DNA of 64,000 nucleotides from Luteimonas cucumeris (GTDB lineage: Bacteria; Pseudomonadota; Gammaproteobacteria; Xanthomonadales; Xanthomonadaceae). Where the stretch lies: positions 31,595 through 95,594 of the forward strand of contig NZ_VLKN01000008.1 in the NCBI RefSeq assembly GCF_007830035.1. Reading direction: 5' to 3'. The position numbers and the translations under genes are program-made. The notes under the pieces were generated by a model. It did no database searches. It had not been told where the DNA came from and saw only the letters and a list, made by a program, of their open reading frames with translations. Positions within the stretch are counted from its first letter, which is position 1; every line of letters begins with the position of its first letter. Positions 35,696 to 45,141 of this stretch are shown here, in pieces.

Positions 35696-38600
35696 ATGAA
35701 GCAGTTGCATGCCGTGCCCAGGAAACGGCTTTTGACTTCCGCGCTGCTGCTGGCGCTTTCCGCGCCGGCCGCGGCACAGGTGGTCGATGAGAACCAGGAC
35801 GGACAGGCTGGCACCGCCACCGCAGCCAAACCGGATGCGCAGACGCTCGACACCGTGGTGGTGACCGGCATCCGCGGCAGCCTCACCTCGTCGATGAACC
35901 TCAAGCGCGACTCGCAGGGCGTCGTCGACGGCATCGTCGCCGAGGACATCGGCAAGTTCCCCGACACCAACCTGGCCGAGGCGCTGCAGCGCATCAGTGG
36001 CGTGTCGATCGACCGCAGCAACGGCGAAGGTTCGCGCGTAACCGTGCGCGGCGTCGGCCCGGACTTCAACCTGGTGCTGCTCAACAGCCGGCAGATGCCG
36101 ACCACCACCGGCGGGCGCGCCTTCGAATTCGGTGACCTGGCCGCAGAATCGATCTCCGCGGTCGAGGTCTACAAGACCAGCCGTGCCAGCACGCCGACTG
36201 GCGGCCTCGGCGCCACCATCAACATCAAGACCGCGCGTCCGCTCGACAACCCAGGCCTGCAGGCCAACGCCGCCATCAAGGGCATCTGGGATACATCGGA
36301 CGACGACCTGCCCAGCCACCTGCGCGGCGATACGGTCACCCCGGAAATGTCCGGGATATTCAGCAACACCTACGCCGACGGCCGCTTCGGCGTGGCGCTG
36401 AGCGCCAGCTACCAGAAGCGCGATTCCGGTTCGTCGTCGGCCTTCGTCGCCCCCGGCAATGGCTGGCGTACCTTCATCGACACGCCGCAACCCAACGGCG
36501 AGGGCGGCGGTTCGGCGCTGCCGCTGCCCGGCCAGCCGGGTTCGGAAAACATCACCAATCGCCCTGGTCCGAACGACGTCTATTCGATGCCGCAAAGCCT
36601 CGGCTACAGCATCAACGCGGTCCGGCGCGAACGCATCAACGGCCAGCTCGCGCTGCAGTGGGCACCGACCGACGACGTCACCGCCACGCTCGACTACACC
36701 TACTCTGAAAACCGGGTCGAGCAGTTGCGCAACGACATGTCGGTGTGGCTCAACTTCACCCCGGGCGTCAGTTCCTGGACTCCCGGTTCCGGCTCCTCGC
36801 CACTGATCTACGACGAGCGCTACGGCGGCAATTCGGACTTCGCCAACGGCGCCGGCAAGTCGGCGGTCAAGCGCAACCTCGACTCGATCGGCTTCAACGT
36901 CGACTGGCAGGTCAACGACAGCCTCCGCTTCGATCTGGACTACCACCATTCCGAAGCGGTTTCCGAACCGGACAGCCCCTACGGCACCAGCAGCACGCTG
37001 GCCAGCGCCGGATTCTTCCGCGCCGGCAACATCATCGATTTCAGCGGCGACTTCCCGGTGTTGACGATGCTGCTGCCCGCGGGCGTGACCGCGATCGATC
37101 CGGCGCAGATGCTGGTGACCGGCTCGGTGTTCCGCAACGATTTCCAGGAAGCCGAGATCGACCAGCTGCAGGCCGGCGGCCAGTTCCAGTTCGAGAACTA
37201 TTCCAAGCTGGACTTCGGCGTGGCCACGACCGACTACGAGAACCGCTCGGCATTCACCAACGTGCAACTGGATACCTGGGGCGGCGCCACCAGCGCGGAC
37301 GACTACCCGGATTCGGTGTGGCCGCTGCAGCACATGGGTAGCTACTTCGACGGCAGCGGCGATCCGCGTTTCACCGATGCGTTCTTCGCCTTCAACTTCG
37401 ACACGGTGCGGCAGCTGGCCGAGGATGCCTGGGTCAACAGCGGCCGCGGCATCCGCGAGGACTACTACGCCTCGACCGATTACAGCGGCACCGCGGTGCC
37501 CGGCAGCACCGCCAACCGTACCGCCGGCGACAGTCGCGTCCGCGAGGAATCGCGCAGCTTCTACGTGCAGTGGAGCAACAGCTTCGACTGGAAGCTGCCG
37601 GTCGACGTCGCCGTGGGCGTGCGTTACGAGCGCACCAAGGTCAACGCCTCGGCGCTGCAGCCGGCGCCGGCCAGCATCGACTGGGTCTCGGCCAACGAAT
37701 TCATCATTCGCTACTCCGGTTCCGAGTTCCGCGACCTGAAGGGCGACTACAAGTACTGGCTGCCGAACCTGGACCTCGCCTTCCACCTGACCGACGACAT
37801 GAAGCTGCGCGCCAGCTATGGCGAGACCATCGGCCGGCCGAACTGGGGCGACCTCAACCCGGCGCTGGGCGTCGGCGGCCAGGCACGCTTCGACGGCGGT
37901 GGCGGCGGTGCCGGCAATCCGGCCCTGTTGCCGCTGGAATCGCGCAACTTCGACCTGTCCTACGAGTGGTACTACGGCGAGTCGAGCTACCTGTCGGTGG
38001 GCTACTTCCACAAGAAGATCGACAACTTCATCGCCCGGCAGGTCGATCGGCAGACGCCTTTCCCGGATCTGCACACACCTGCCGGCGGCGCCTACTGGAA
38101 CGAGGCGATCGGCGCCGGCGGCTGCGCCAGCACCGACCGTCCCTGCATCCGTGACTACATCCTCACAACTTATGACGGCCAGCCCGGTGTGGACATGACC
38201 GGTACCGACGCCAACGGCATGGCCACCGGCACGATCAGCGGCCTGCCCGGCGATCCGCTGCTGGAATTCAACATCGACCAGCCGGTCAACAACCGCGCCG
38301 ACAAACTCGACGGCTGGGAGCTCAATATCCAGCACGTGTTCGGCGAAAGCGGCTTCGGCCTGGCGGCGAACTACACCATCGTCGATTCCGGTCTGACCTA
38401 TGACAACGGCCGGCTCGGCACGCAGTTCGCGATGACCGGCCTCAGCGATTCCGCGAACGTCGTGGCGTTCTACGAAAAGGGACCGTGGCAGGTGCGCACC
38501 GCCTACAACTGGCGCGACGAGTTCCTCAGCGCGCTGGGCGACGGCAAGGGTCCGAACCCGATCTACGTGGAGGCGTATGGGCAGCTGGACGTCAACGTCA

Positions 38601-38752
38601 GCTATGCGATCACCGACAACTTCGTGGTGTCGCTGGAAGGCATCAACGTGACCGACGAAACCACGCGCACCCACGGCCGCAACTCGCGCCAGCTGTACAG
38701 CTACGATCAGCTGGGGCCGCGCTACATGGCCGGCGTGCGCTACAAGTTCTGA
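35696..38752 (+). CDS. TonB-dependent receptor (carbohydrate type)
   Basis: This 1018-residue outer-membrane transporter has a signal peptide ending SAPAAAQ, TonB box DTVVVTG at about 52-58, then the plug domain (DIGKFPDTNLAEALQRISGV, RVTVRGVGPDFNLVLLNSRQ) and a 22-strand-type barrel ending in the terminal aromatic of RYMAGVRYKF. The plug start is typical of the large Caulobacter/Xanthomonas sugar-importing receptors. Its operator and neighbouring SapC, GH3 and transporter genes point to beta-glucan oligosaccharide uptake. Specificity is inferred. Confidence 0.92.
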   Translation: MKQLHAVPRKRLLTSALLLALSAPAAAQVVDENQDGQAGTATAAKPDAQTLDTVVVTGIRGSLTSSMNLKRDSQGVVDGIVAEDIGKFPDTNLAEALQRISGVSIDRSNGEGSRVTVRGVGPDFNLVLLNSRQMPTTTGGRAFEFGDLAAESISAVEVYKTSRASTPTGGLGATINIKTARPLDNPGLQANAAIKGIWDTSDDDLPSHLRGDTVTPEMSGIFSNTYADGRFGVALSASYQKRDSGSSSAFVAPGNGWRTFIDTPQPNGEGGGSALPLPGQPGSENITNRPGPNDVYSMPQSLGYSINAVRRERINGQLALQWAPTDDVTATLDYTYSENRVEQLRNDMSVWLNFTPGVSSWTPGSGSSPLIYDERYGGNSDFANGAGKSAVKRNLDSIGFNVDWQVNDSLRFDLDYHHSEAVSEPDSPYGTSSTLASAGFFRAGNIIDFSGDFPVLTMLLPAGVTAIDPAQMLVTGSVFRNDFQEAEIDQLQAGGQFQFENYSKLDFGVATTDYENRSAFTNVQLDTWGGATSADDYPDSVWPLQHMGSYFDGSGDPRFTDAFFAFNFDTVRQLAEDAWVNSGRGIREDYYASTDYSGTAVPGSTANRTAGDSRVREESRSFYVQWSNSFDWKLPVDVAVGVRYERTKVNASALQPAPASIDWVSANEFIIRYSGSEFRDLKGDYKYWLPNLDLAFHLTDDMKLRASYGETIGRPNWGDLNPALGVGGQARFDGGGGGAGNPALLPLESRNFDLSYEWYYGESSYLSVGYFHKKIDNFIARQVDRQTPFPDLHTPAGGAYWNEAIGAGGCASTDRPCIRDYILTTYDGQPGVDMTGTDANGMATGTISGLPGDPLLEFNIDQPVNNRADKLDGWELNIQHVFGESGFGLAANYTIVDSGLTYDNGRLGTQFAMTGLSDSANVVAFYEKGPWQVRTAYNWRDEFLSALGDGKGPNPIYVEAYGQLDVNVSYAITDNFVVSLEGINVTDETTRTHGRNSRQLYSYDQLGPRYMAGVRYKF

Positions 38753-38924
38753 CCGCGGCAACCGTAGTACCCTGCCGCCGTGCTGCACGCACGGCGGCGA
38801 TGGCGGGCCGCTGGTTTCCAGCGGCCTTCTCCATTGCGGGTCCGTGTGCGGCCGGGAATTTCGAATGCTGTGCCACGGTGTTCGTCCTTCGCCTGGCGAT
38901 CCCGGACACGAACCCTGGAACCCG

Positions 38925-39638
38925 ATGTCGCATCCTGTCCTGCTCAACAACATCGACCACCACGACCTGCGCGTGATCACCGCCCGCGGCGCGGCCTACG
39001 GCGACGATACGATGTCGGTGCCGACTTTCTTCCGAGAGTTCCGCGACCTGCAGGCCCATTACCCGATCGTTTTCCAGCCGACCGCGGACGGCGGTTTGCA
39101 GCCGCTGGCGCTGCTCGGCCTGCGTCAAGGCGAAAACCTGTTCTTGCAAGGCGAGCGTTGGGACGCGCACTACCTGCCGCTGGCGATCGAGCGCCTGCCA
39201 TTCCTGATCGGCATCGCCGACGACGAACCGATGATCCACGTCGACCTGGACCACCCGCGGGTCAGGCGTGGCGAGGCCGCCACGGGTGAGCCGCTTTTCC
39301 TGCAGCACGGCGGCACTGCGCCGCTGCTGGATCGGATCGCCTCGGTGCTGCGCACGCTGCACGATGGCTTGCACGACAACGCCGCCTTCATCGCGGCGCT
39401 GCTGCATCACCAGTTGCTGGAACCATTCATGCTCGACATCACGCTGGACGACCAGTCGCATATCCGCCTGTCCGGCTTCCACACGATCCACGAGCAGCGC
39501 GTGCGCCAGCTCGACGGCGCGGCATTGCAGGCGTTGTCGCAGGCCGGCTATCTGGAGGCGATGTACATGGCGCTGGCTTCGATGTCGCAGCTGCGCGGGC
39601 TGATCGAACGGATGAACTGTCGTGTCGCTGGTCGCTGA
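38925..39638 (+). CDS. SapC family protein
   Basis: This 237-residue protein starts MSHPVLLNNIDHHDLRVITA. It contains MSVPTFFREFRDLQAHYPIV and FLIGIADDEPMIHVDLD, hallmarks of the SapC-like family found next to TonB-dependent receptors. Similarity to Campylobacter S-layer SapC is distant and the function is unknown. ATG 38925 suits the family; the frame is open upstream without support. It overlaps the next gene by 17 bp, so it belongs to an operon with the cupin and halogenase genes. Confidence 0.87.
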   Translation: MSHPVLLNNIDHHDLRVITARGAAYGDDTMSVPTFFREFRDLQAHYPIVFQPTADGGLQPLALLGLRQGENLFLQGERWDAHYLPLAIERLPFLIGIADDEPMIHVDLDHPRVRRGEAATGEPLFLQHGGTAPLLDRIASVLRTLHDGLHDNAAFIAALLHHQLLEPFMLDITLDDQSHIRLSGFHTIHEQRVRQLDGAALQALSQAGYLEAMYMALASMSQLRGLIERMNCRVAGR

Positions 39639-40635
39639 GGCCATCGCCGAAGTCGACGGCATCGACGCGGCGGCCCTGCCCGAGGCGCTGCTGCGGTCGA
39701 CCCGTCCGTGCGTGCTGCGCGGCTTGGCCGCGCAGTGGCCGATGGTCCGGGTCGCCAACACATCGGCGCAGGACGCGGTCGCCTATCTGAAGGGCTTCGC
39801 GCGCGATACCGCGGTGACCGTCAGCGTGGCGCCGCCGCAGGCAAGCGGACGGGTGTCCTATCGCGACGACCTGCTGGGCTTCGATTTCCACCAGGAGAAA
39901 GCGCCGCTGCCGATGGTGCTCGACCGCCTGCTGCAACACGTCGCGGATCCGGCGCCGCCAACGATCTACGTCGGCTCGACCACCATCGACACCTGGCTGC
40001 CCGGCTTCCGCGAACACAACGACCTTGGTTTCGGCGCGCTGCAACCGTTGGCCAGCATCTGGATCGGCAACCGCACCCGTGTTCCCGCACACCAGGATTT
40101 TCCGGACAACATCGCCTGTGTGGTCGCCGGTCGCCGTCGCTTCACCGTGTTCCCGCCAGAACAATTGCAGAACCTTTATATCGGTCCGCTGGAGTACACG
40201 CCCGCCGGGCAGCCGGTCAGCCTGGTTGATTTTGCCGCGCCCGATTTCGCGTGCTACCCGAAGTTCGCCGAGGCCTTGCGCCATGCGCAGGTCGCCGAAC
40301 TGGGGCCCGGTGACGCGGTGCTGATCCCGAGCATGTGGTGGCACCACATCGAAGCGCTGGATCCGTTCAACGTGCTGGTCAACTACTGGTGGCGGCAGTC
40401 GCCGGCGTGGATGGACACACCGATGAACGCGCTGATGCTGGCGATCATGAGCGTGCGCGACCTGCCGCCGGAACAGCGCGAGATCTGGCGCGAGGTATTC
40501 CGCCATTACGTGTTCGACGCCGACGCACACACGGCCGCGCATATCCCGGAGGCGGCGCGCGGCATGCTGGCGCCGATCGACGAAACGCGCATGCGCGAGC
40601 TGCGCGCGCGCCTGCTGCAACGCCTCAACCGCTGA
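39622..40635 (+). CDS. Cupin-like / JmjC-type 2OG-Fe(II) protein
   Basis: This 337-residue member of the cupin_8 (FIH/JmjC-like) family begins at GTG 39622, overlapping the SapC gene. Iron ligands are visible in PAHQDFPDN (HxD) and in WWHHIEALD. GRRRFTVFPPEQLQNLY and LEYTPAGQPVSLVDF are typical of the family. It could hydroxylate a protein or small molecule using 2-oxoglutarate. It always seems to accompany SapC and the tryptophan-halogenase-like gene near receptors; the target is unknown. Confidence 0.86.
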   Translation: MSLVAEAIAEVDGIDAAALPEALLRSTRPCVLRGLAAQWPMVRVANTSAQDAVAYLKGFARDTAVTVSVAPPQASGRVSYRDDLLGFDFHQEKAPLPMVLDRLLQHVADPAPPTIYVGSTTIDTWLPGFREHNDLGFGALQPLASIWIGNRTRVPAHQDFPDNIACVVAGRRRFTVFPPEQLQNLYIGPLEYTPAGQPVSLVDFAAPDFACYPKFAEALRHAQVAELGPGDAVLIPSMWWHHIEALDPFNVLVNYWWRQSPAWMDTPMNALMLAIMSVRDLPPEQREIWREVFRHYVFDADAHTAAHIPEAARGMLAPIDETRMRELRARLLQRLNR

Positions 40636-40644
40636 GAAAACTCC

Positions 40645-42162
40645 ATGCAGAACGATGCCGACAGGGATGCAGAATCGCCGAAGCCGGTCCGGCGCGTGGT
40701 GATCGCCGGCGGCGGCACCGCCGGCTGGATGGCGGCCGCGGCGGTATCCAGGCTGTTCGGCGAAACGCTGGAGATCAGCCTGGTCGAGTCGGAGGAGATC
40801 GGTACCGTCGGCGTCGGCGAGGCAACGATCCCTACCTTGACGACGTTCCATCGACTGCTGGACATCGACGAGCGCGAGTTCATGGCCGCGGCGCAGGGCA
40901 CGATCAAGCTCGGCATTTCCTTCGAGAACTGGCGCAGCGAACAGCACCGCTACATCCATTCGTTCGGCAGCACCGGCAAGGATCACTGGAGTGCCGGATT
41001 CCAGCATTTCTGGCGCAGGGGTCGCGAGCTCGGCCTGGCGGGCAGCTACGACGACTACTGCGTCGAACTGCAGGCCGCGTTGCAGGACCGGTTCGCGCAC
41101 CTGAAGCACTACCGGATGAACTACGCCTACCACCTCGATGCCAGCCTGTATGCGCGCTTCCTGCGCGGGATGAGCGAGCGCAACGGCTGTCGGCGCATCG
41201 AAGGCAAGATCGCCGAGGTGCTGACCGATCCGGGCTCGGGCTTCATCCGCGCGCTGCGGCTGGAGCGGGGCGAAGTGATCGAGGGCGACCTGTTCATCGA
41301 CTGCACCGGTTTTCGCGCGCTGCTGATCGAGCAGGCCCTGGGAGTCGGCTTCGAGGACTGGTCGCAGTGGCTGCCCAACGATCGCGCCATCGCCGTCCAG
41401 ACCAGCGCGGTGCGCGATGCTGTGCCTTACACCCGCGCGATCGCCGAGAAATGGGGCTGGCAGTGGCGCATCGCGCTGCAGCACCGCGTCGGCAACGGGA
41501 TCGTCTATTCCAGCCGCCATGTCGGTGACGACGAGGCGCGGCAGGTGCTGCTGGGCAGCGTCGAAGGCGAGGTCATCAAGAGCCCCTGGCCGGTGCGCTT
41601 CCGCCCCGGGCGGCGCCTGCAGTGCTGGCACCGCAACTGCGTTGCCTTGGGTCTCGCCGGCAGCTTCATCGAGCCGCTGGAATCGACCACGATCCATCTG
41701 ATCCAGCGCGGCATCACCCGCCTCATGCAGTCGTTCCCGCACGTCGTCAGCCAGGCCGGCATAGACGAATACAACACGCAGATGGCCGACGAGCTGCAGC
41801 ATGTGCGCGACTTCGTGGTGCTGCATTACCACGCCACCGAGCGCCGCGACTCCTCGTACTGGGAATACCTGGCGAACATGACGCTGCCGGCGACATTGCA
41901 GCGCCGCATCGACCTGTTCCGCGAAACCGGCACGGTGTTCCATGCCGCCGGCGAACTGTTCGCCGAGAACTCCTGGATCCAGGTGATGATGGGACAGGGC
42001 ATCGAACCGCGGCGGCACCATCCAGCCGCCGAGACGATGAGCGAGACCGAACTGGCTCGGTTCCTCGCCGACATCCGCGGCAGCGTCGACCGCATCGTCG
42101 CCCAGCTGCCGCCGCACATGGACTACATCCGTCGCTACGCGCCGGGCGCCGTGCCGGCATAG
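40645..42162 (+). CDS. Tryptophan-halogenase-like flavoprotein
   Basis: This 505-residue protein of the PrnA family has GGGTAGW at 22-28, VGVGEATIPT at 56-64, the catalytic-Lys region GTIKLGISF (Lys88), and FIEPLEST with Glu346. The WxWxIP signature is altered to WQWRIA (272-277). It should use reduced FAD, but chlorination of tryptophan is not implied: these proteins beside TonB receptors have no assigned substrate. It follows the cupin gene by 9 bp and ends the receptor operon. Confidence 0.88.
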   Translation: MQNDADRDAESPKPVRRVVIAGGGTAGWMAAAAVSRLFGETLEISLVESEEIGTVGVGEATIPTLTTFHRLLDIDEREFMAAAQGTIKLGISFENWRSEQHRYIHSFGSTGKDHWSAGFQHFWRRGRELGLAGSYDDYCVELQAALQDRFAHLKHYRMNYAYHLDASLYARFLRGMSERNGCRRIEGKIAEVLTDPGSGFIRALRLERGEVIEGDLFIDCTGFRALLIEQALGVGFEDWSQWLPNDRAIAVQTSAVRDAVPYTRAIAEKWGWQWRIALQHRVGNGIVYSSRHVGDDEARQVLLGSVEGEVIKSPWPVRFRPGRRLQCWHRNCVALGLAGSFIEPLESTTIHLIQRGITRLMQSFPHVVSQAGIDEYNTQMADELQHVRDFVVLHYHATERRDSSYWEYLANMTLPATLQRRIDLFRETGTVFHAAGELFAENSWIQVMMGQGIEPRRHHPAAETMSETELARFLADIRGSVDRIVAQLPPHMDYIRRYAPGAVPA

Positions 42163-42230
42163 TCGGCCGCAACGCGCGGGCGTCGCGGCCAACCCGGGGG
42201 TTTCAACCGCGGGCGAACCAGGAAGCTTGA

Positions 42231-42425
42231 AGACCCGGAGGGCGGCGCACAGGATGTGCGCCGTTCTCCGACCGAGCCATGGATGGCGAGTCGGAAAATC
42301 TCCGAGGGCTACCAACCGAAACGTTAGCTCTGATCGGGGAGGAGCCCTTCTCTTTGGTTACTTTCTCTTTGGCTCTGGAAAGAGAAAGTGACCCGCACGC
42401 GTAGCGGGCGGAAGCTCTCGCAGTT
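42231..42425 (+). repeat. Dispersed multi-hairpin element, copy 5
   Basis: Its first hairpin has arms CGGCGCACA and TGTGCGCCG, differing from copies 1-4 (CGGCGGCCAT/ATGGCCGCCG) by compensating changes in both arms. Hairpin 2 is the GCCAT/ATGGC form, and hairpin 3 is ACTTTCTCTTT with AAAGAGAAAGT, again a paired change. It ends GCGGGCGGAAGCTC. Confidence 0.85.
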
Positions 42426-42443
42426 GTGCGCCAAAGCAAGTCG

Positions 42444-42532
42444 CTGGATTATTCGCTTCGCTCACCCCTTCGGGGCCGTCCTTCGGACGTTCTGCGCGCC
42501 TCGCGCTTGTCCCGCCTTCGCGGGGATGACGG
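42444..42532 (+). repeat. Downstream module of copy 5
   Basis: Contains GCTTCGCTCACCCCTTCGGG and GACGTTCTGCGCGCCTC, matching 5921-6001. It ends with the CGCGGGGATGACGG arm shared with extragenic palindromes. The remaining bases up to the transporter stop show nothing else. Confidence 0.65.
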
Positions 42533-42573
42533 CTTCATAAGCAAGGCAACCTCTACGACCGCGACGCGATCGT

Positions 42574-44022
42574 TCAGTGCTTGCCGTCGATGCTGAGCTT
42601 GTCCAGGTCGATGCCCTGCGACTTCAATACGTGGGTCGTGCGCAGCGCATAGAACGCCAGGTAGGCGAAGCACACCACGCCGACGATGAAGCTCATCTGG
42701 ATGCCGATGCGGTCGGCGACCGCGCCCTGGATCCAGCTGACGATGCCGCCGCCCATGATCATCATGATCAGCAGGCTGCTGCCCTGGTTGGTGTTCCTGC
42801 CCAGCCCGGTGATCGCCAGCGCGAAGATGCACGGCCACATCGTGCTGCAGAACAGGCCGACGCTGATGAACGCCACCGCTGCAGTCCGGCCGGTCGTGGC
42901 CATGCCGATCAGCAACGCGGCGATGCCGCACAGCGCGAAGTACAGCAGCATGCGCGCCGGATTGCCGCGGCTGGCCAGGGTCGCCAGGATCATCAGCACG
43001 ATCACGAAGGCGTAGCCGAAGAACTGCGAGACGTCATGGCGGGCGATGGCGTTGACCGCCAGGAATACGCCGAAGGCCAGGTACGGCAGGATCAGCATCA
43101 GCAGGCGCTTCATGCCCGCGCCGACGTTGAAGGCACCGGCCGCGCCGGTCCAGCGTCCGATCATCAGGCTGGCCCAGTACAACGAGACGAACGGAGCCAC
43201 CGAGGAGGCAGGCACGCCATGGCTTTCCTCGAGATAGGCCGGCAGGTTGCTGATCGTCGATACCTCCACGCCGACGTAGACGAAGATCGCCAGCATGCCC
43301 AGCACCAGCTGCGGATAGGCCAGCGCCGACTTCTTGTGGATCAGCTTGTCGGTGTCCTGCGCTTCGCTCTCGGTGACGCTTTCCAGGTCGATGTGGTTGG
43401 GGACGGACGAGAACTTGAGGAACAGCGCCACCAGCACGAACGCCAGTCCGAGCATCAGGTAGGGCGTCTTGACGCTCTCGATGCTGGCCTCGGTGCCGCC
43501 GGCCGCGACGCTGCCGAATATCGCGATGCTGACCAGCAGCGGACCGATGGTGGTGCCGAAATTGTTGATGCCGCCGGCCATGGTCAGGCGTTGCGAACCG
43601 GTCCTGGGATCGCCCATCACGATCGCCAGCGGATTGGCCGCGATCTGCTGCAGCGAGAACCCCAGCCCGACCACGAACAGCCCGGAGATCATCAGCGTGA
43701 ACGATCCGGCGTTGGCGGCCGGATAGAACAGCAATGTGCCGACGGCGGAAATGACCAGGCCCAGGCAGATGCCGTTCTTGTAGCCGATCCTGTTGAGCAG
43801 GTCCATGCCGATCGACTTCGACACCGCGACGTAGATCAGCGAGCCGACCGTATAGGCCACGTAGAACGCGACCGACACCAGCTGGCTTTGCGCCTGGGTC
43901 AGGTCGAACGCCTTCTTGAATACCGGGATCAGGATGTCGTTGCTCGCGGCGACGAAGCCCCAGAAGAAAAATACGGTGATCAGCACACCGAATTGCGACC
44001 AGCGGGTTTGGTATGTCGTCAT
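42574..44022 (-). CDS. Sugar MFS transporter (FucP/GluP family)
   Basis: This 482-residue inner-membrane sugar:H+ symporter has 12 predicted helices. The N-terminus FGVLITVFFFWGFVAASNDI and GFSLQQIAANPLAIVMGDP are hallmarks of the FucP/GluP family, as are INNFGTTIGPLL and STMWPCIFALAITGLG. It would import the monosaccharide released by the GH3 enzyme, probably glucose. An operator overlapping the -35 box about 260 bp upstream places it in the LacI regulon. Confidence 0.9.
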   Translation of the reverse strand: MTTYQTRWSQFGVLITVFFFWGFVAASNDILIPVFKKAFDLTQAQSQLVSVAFYVAYTVGSLIYVAVSKSIGMDLLNRIGYKNGICLGLVISAVGTLLFYPAANAGSFTLMISGLFVVGLGFSLQQIAANPLAIVMGDPRTGSQRLTMAGGINNFGTTIGPLLVSIAIFGSVAAGGTEASIESVKTPYLMLGLAFVLVALFLKFSSVPNHIDLESVTESEAQDTDKLIHKKSALAYPQLVLGMLAIFVYVGVEVSTISNLPAYLEESHGVPASSVAPFVSLYWASLMIGRWTGAAGAFNVGAGMKRLLMLILPYLAFGVFLAVNAIARHDVSQFFGYAFVIVLMILATLASRGNPARMLLYFALCGIAALLIGMATTGRTAAVAFISVGLFCSTMWPCIFALAITGLGRNTNQGSSLLIMMIMGGGIVSWIQGAVADRIGIQMSFIVGVVCFAYLAFYALRTTHVLKSQGIDLDKLSIDGKH

Positions 44023-44265
44023 GTTCTTAGTCGTTCGGCGAGTCGATGCCGGGAATGGCGCCGCAGGCGTCGGCAGGCGATGCCGGCTCCGCAGTTGGGT
44101 GGCGATCCGTGGATGTCAGGCGAGGTTGCGGGAGCGGCAGCCGGCCGCCGACGAAGCGCGAGGTTGGCGCGATGATCCGCATGAAACGATGCGAAGGACG
44201 ATCCGTGCGCACGCGGTCCCTCCCCAGGGCCTTGATATCGGCCGTCGGGTATCGAGGCCGCCCTT

Positions 44266-44295
44266 CTTGTACAGGCGCGCTGACAACGCTGTCAA
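44266..44295 (-). promoter_or_regulatory. Predicted promoter of the sugar transporter gene
   Basis: On the minus strand -35 TTGACA (44290-44295) and -10-like TACAAG (44266-44271) are 18 bp apart. The -35 box is part of the operator, so repressor binding would block polymerase. The leader to ATG 44022 would be about 240 bp, long but without a visible ORF. Confidence 0.55.
44281..44294 (+). promoter_or_regulatory. Putative LacI-family operator upstream of the sugar transporter
   Basis: TGACAACGCTGTCA, identical to the two other operators of the locus, between the divergent transporter and YqhA-type genes. The rest of 44023-44478 shows no gene. Confidence 0.78.
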
Positions 44296-44478
44296 ATTTC
44301 GTCGGCAAGTAGCGCTGTTTTTGCTTCAAGCTATTGAATCCCGTAGGGAAATCCGTTGCGCTGCAACATGGGACAGAAGCAGAGGCCTTAGATACGGGTC
44401 TGGCCGCAACCGCGCGCTCGCTTGGCAGCATCCGCCGCCGCGGCTACTCTCCGCGGTCCCTTTGTCGTTGCCGTGCCC

Positions 44479-45084
44479 ATGTCCGATATGCGTTCGCCCC
44501 GCCTGACCCCCTTGCCGGCGCTGATCTTCAGCTCTCGCTGGCTGCAGCTGCCGTTGTACCTGGGCCTGATCGTCGCCCAGGCGATCTACGTCTGGCAGTT
44601 CGGCGTCGAACTGGTGCACCTGGTCGACCAGGTGTTCTTCAACGGCCACGCCCCGGAAACCGGCACACCCGGCGCAGGGCAGTCGGCTGAAGTGGTGATC
44701 ATGCTGATCGTGCTTGGCCTGATCGACGTGGTGATGATCTCCAACCTGCTGGTGATGGTGATCGTCGGCGGCTACGAGACCTTCGTCTCGCGGCTGGGCC
44801 TGCAGGGCCATCCGGACCAGCCGGAATGGCTGAGCCACGTCAACGCCAGCGTGCTGAAGGTGAAGCTGGCGATGGCGATCATCGGCATCTCCTCGATCCA
44901 CCTGCTGAAGACCTTCATCGAAATCGGTAACCTTGGCGCGGGCAACAGCCGCTTCACCGAGGCCGGCGTGATGTGGCAGACCATCATCCACTGCGTGTTC
45001 ATCCTGTCGGCGATCGGCATCGCCTACACCGACAAGCTGATGACCCACACCTCGAGCAAGCGCGAGCACGCCAACACGCATTGA
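44479..45084 (+). CDS. YqhA / TIGR00645 family membrane protein
   Basis: This 201-residue integral membrane protein has four hydrophobic segments ([55 protein letters not shown] and [16 protein letters not shown]). [17 protein letters not shown] and [20 protein letters not shown] are strongly conserved in the family. ATG 44479 is the first start after the divergent promoter region. The function is unknown. Confidence 0.88.
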   Translation: MSDMRSPRLTPLPALIFSSRWLQLPLYLGLIVAQAIYVWQFGVELVHLVDQVFFNGHAPETGTPGAGQSAEVVIMLIVLGLIDVVMISNLLVMVIVGGYETFVSRLGLQGHPDQPEWLSHVNASVLKVKLAMAIIGISSIHLLKTFIEIGNLGAGNSRFTEAGVMWQTIIHCVFILSAIGIAYTDKLMTHTSSKREHANTH

Positions 45085-45141
45085 GTCGCGGCATGGCCGT
45101 CATCCCGCCTGCGCGGAACGACGGCATGTGGATGCAGAGAA

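Noticed and set aside
40645..42162. A halogenated natural-product cluster such as pyrrolnitrin
   Set aside because: No other biosynthetic genes accompany it; SapC, cupin and TonB receptor genes point to the sugar locus.
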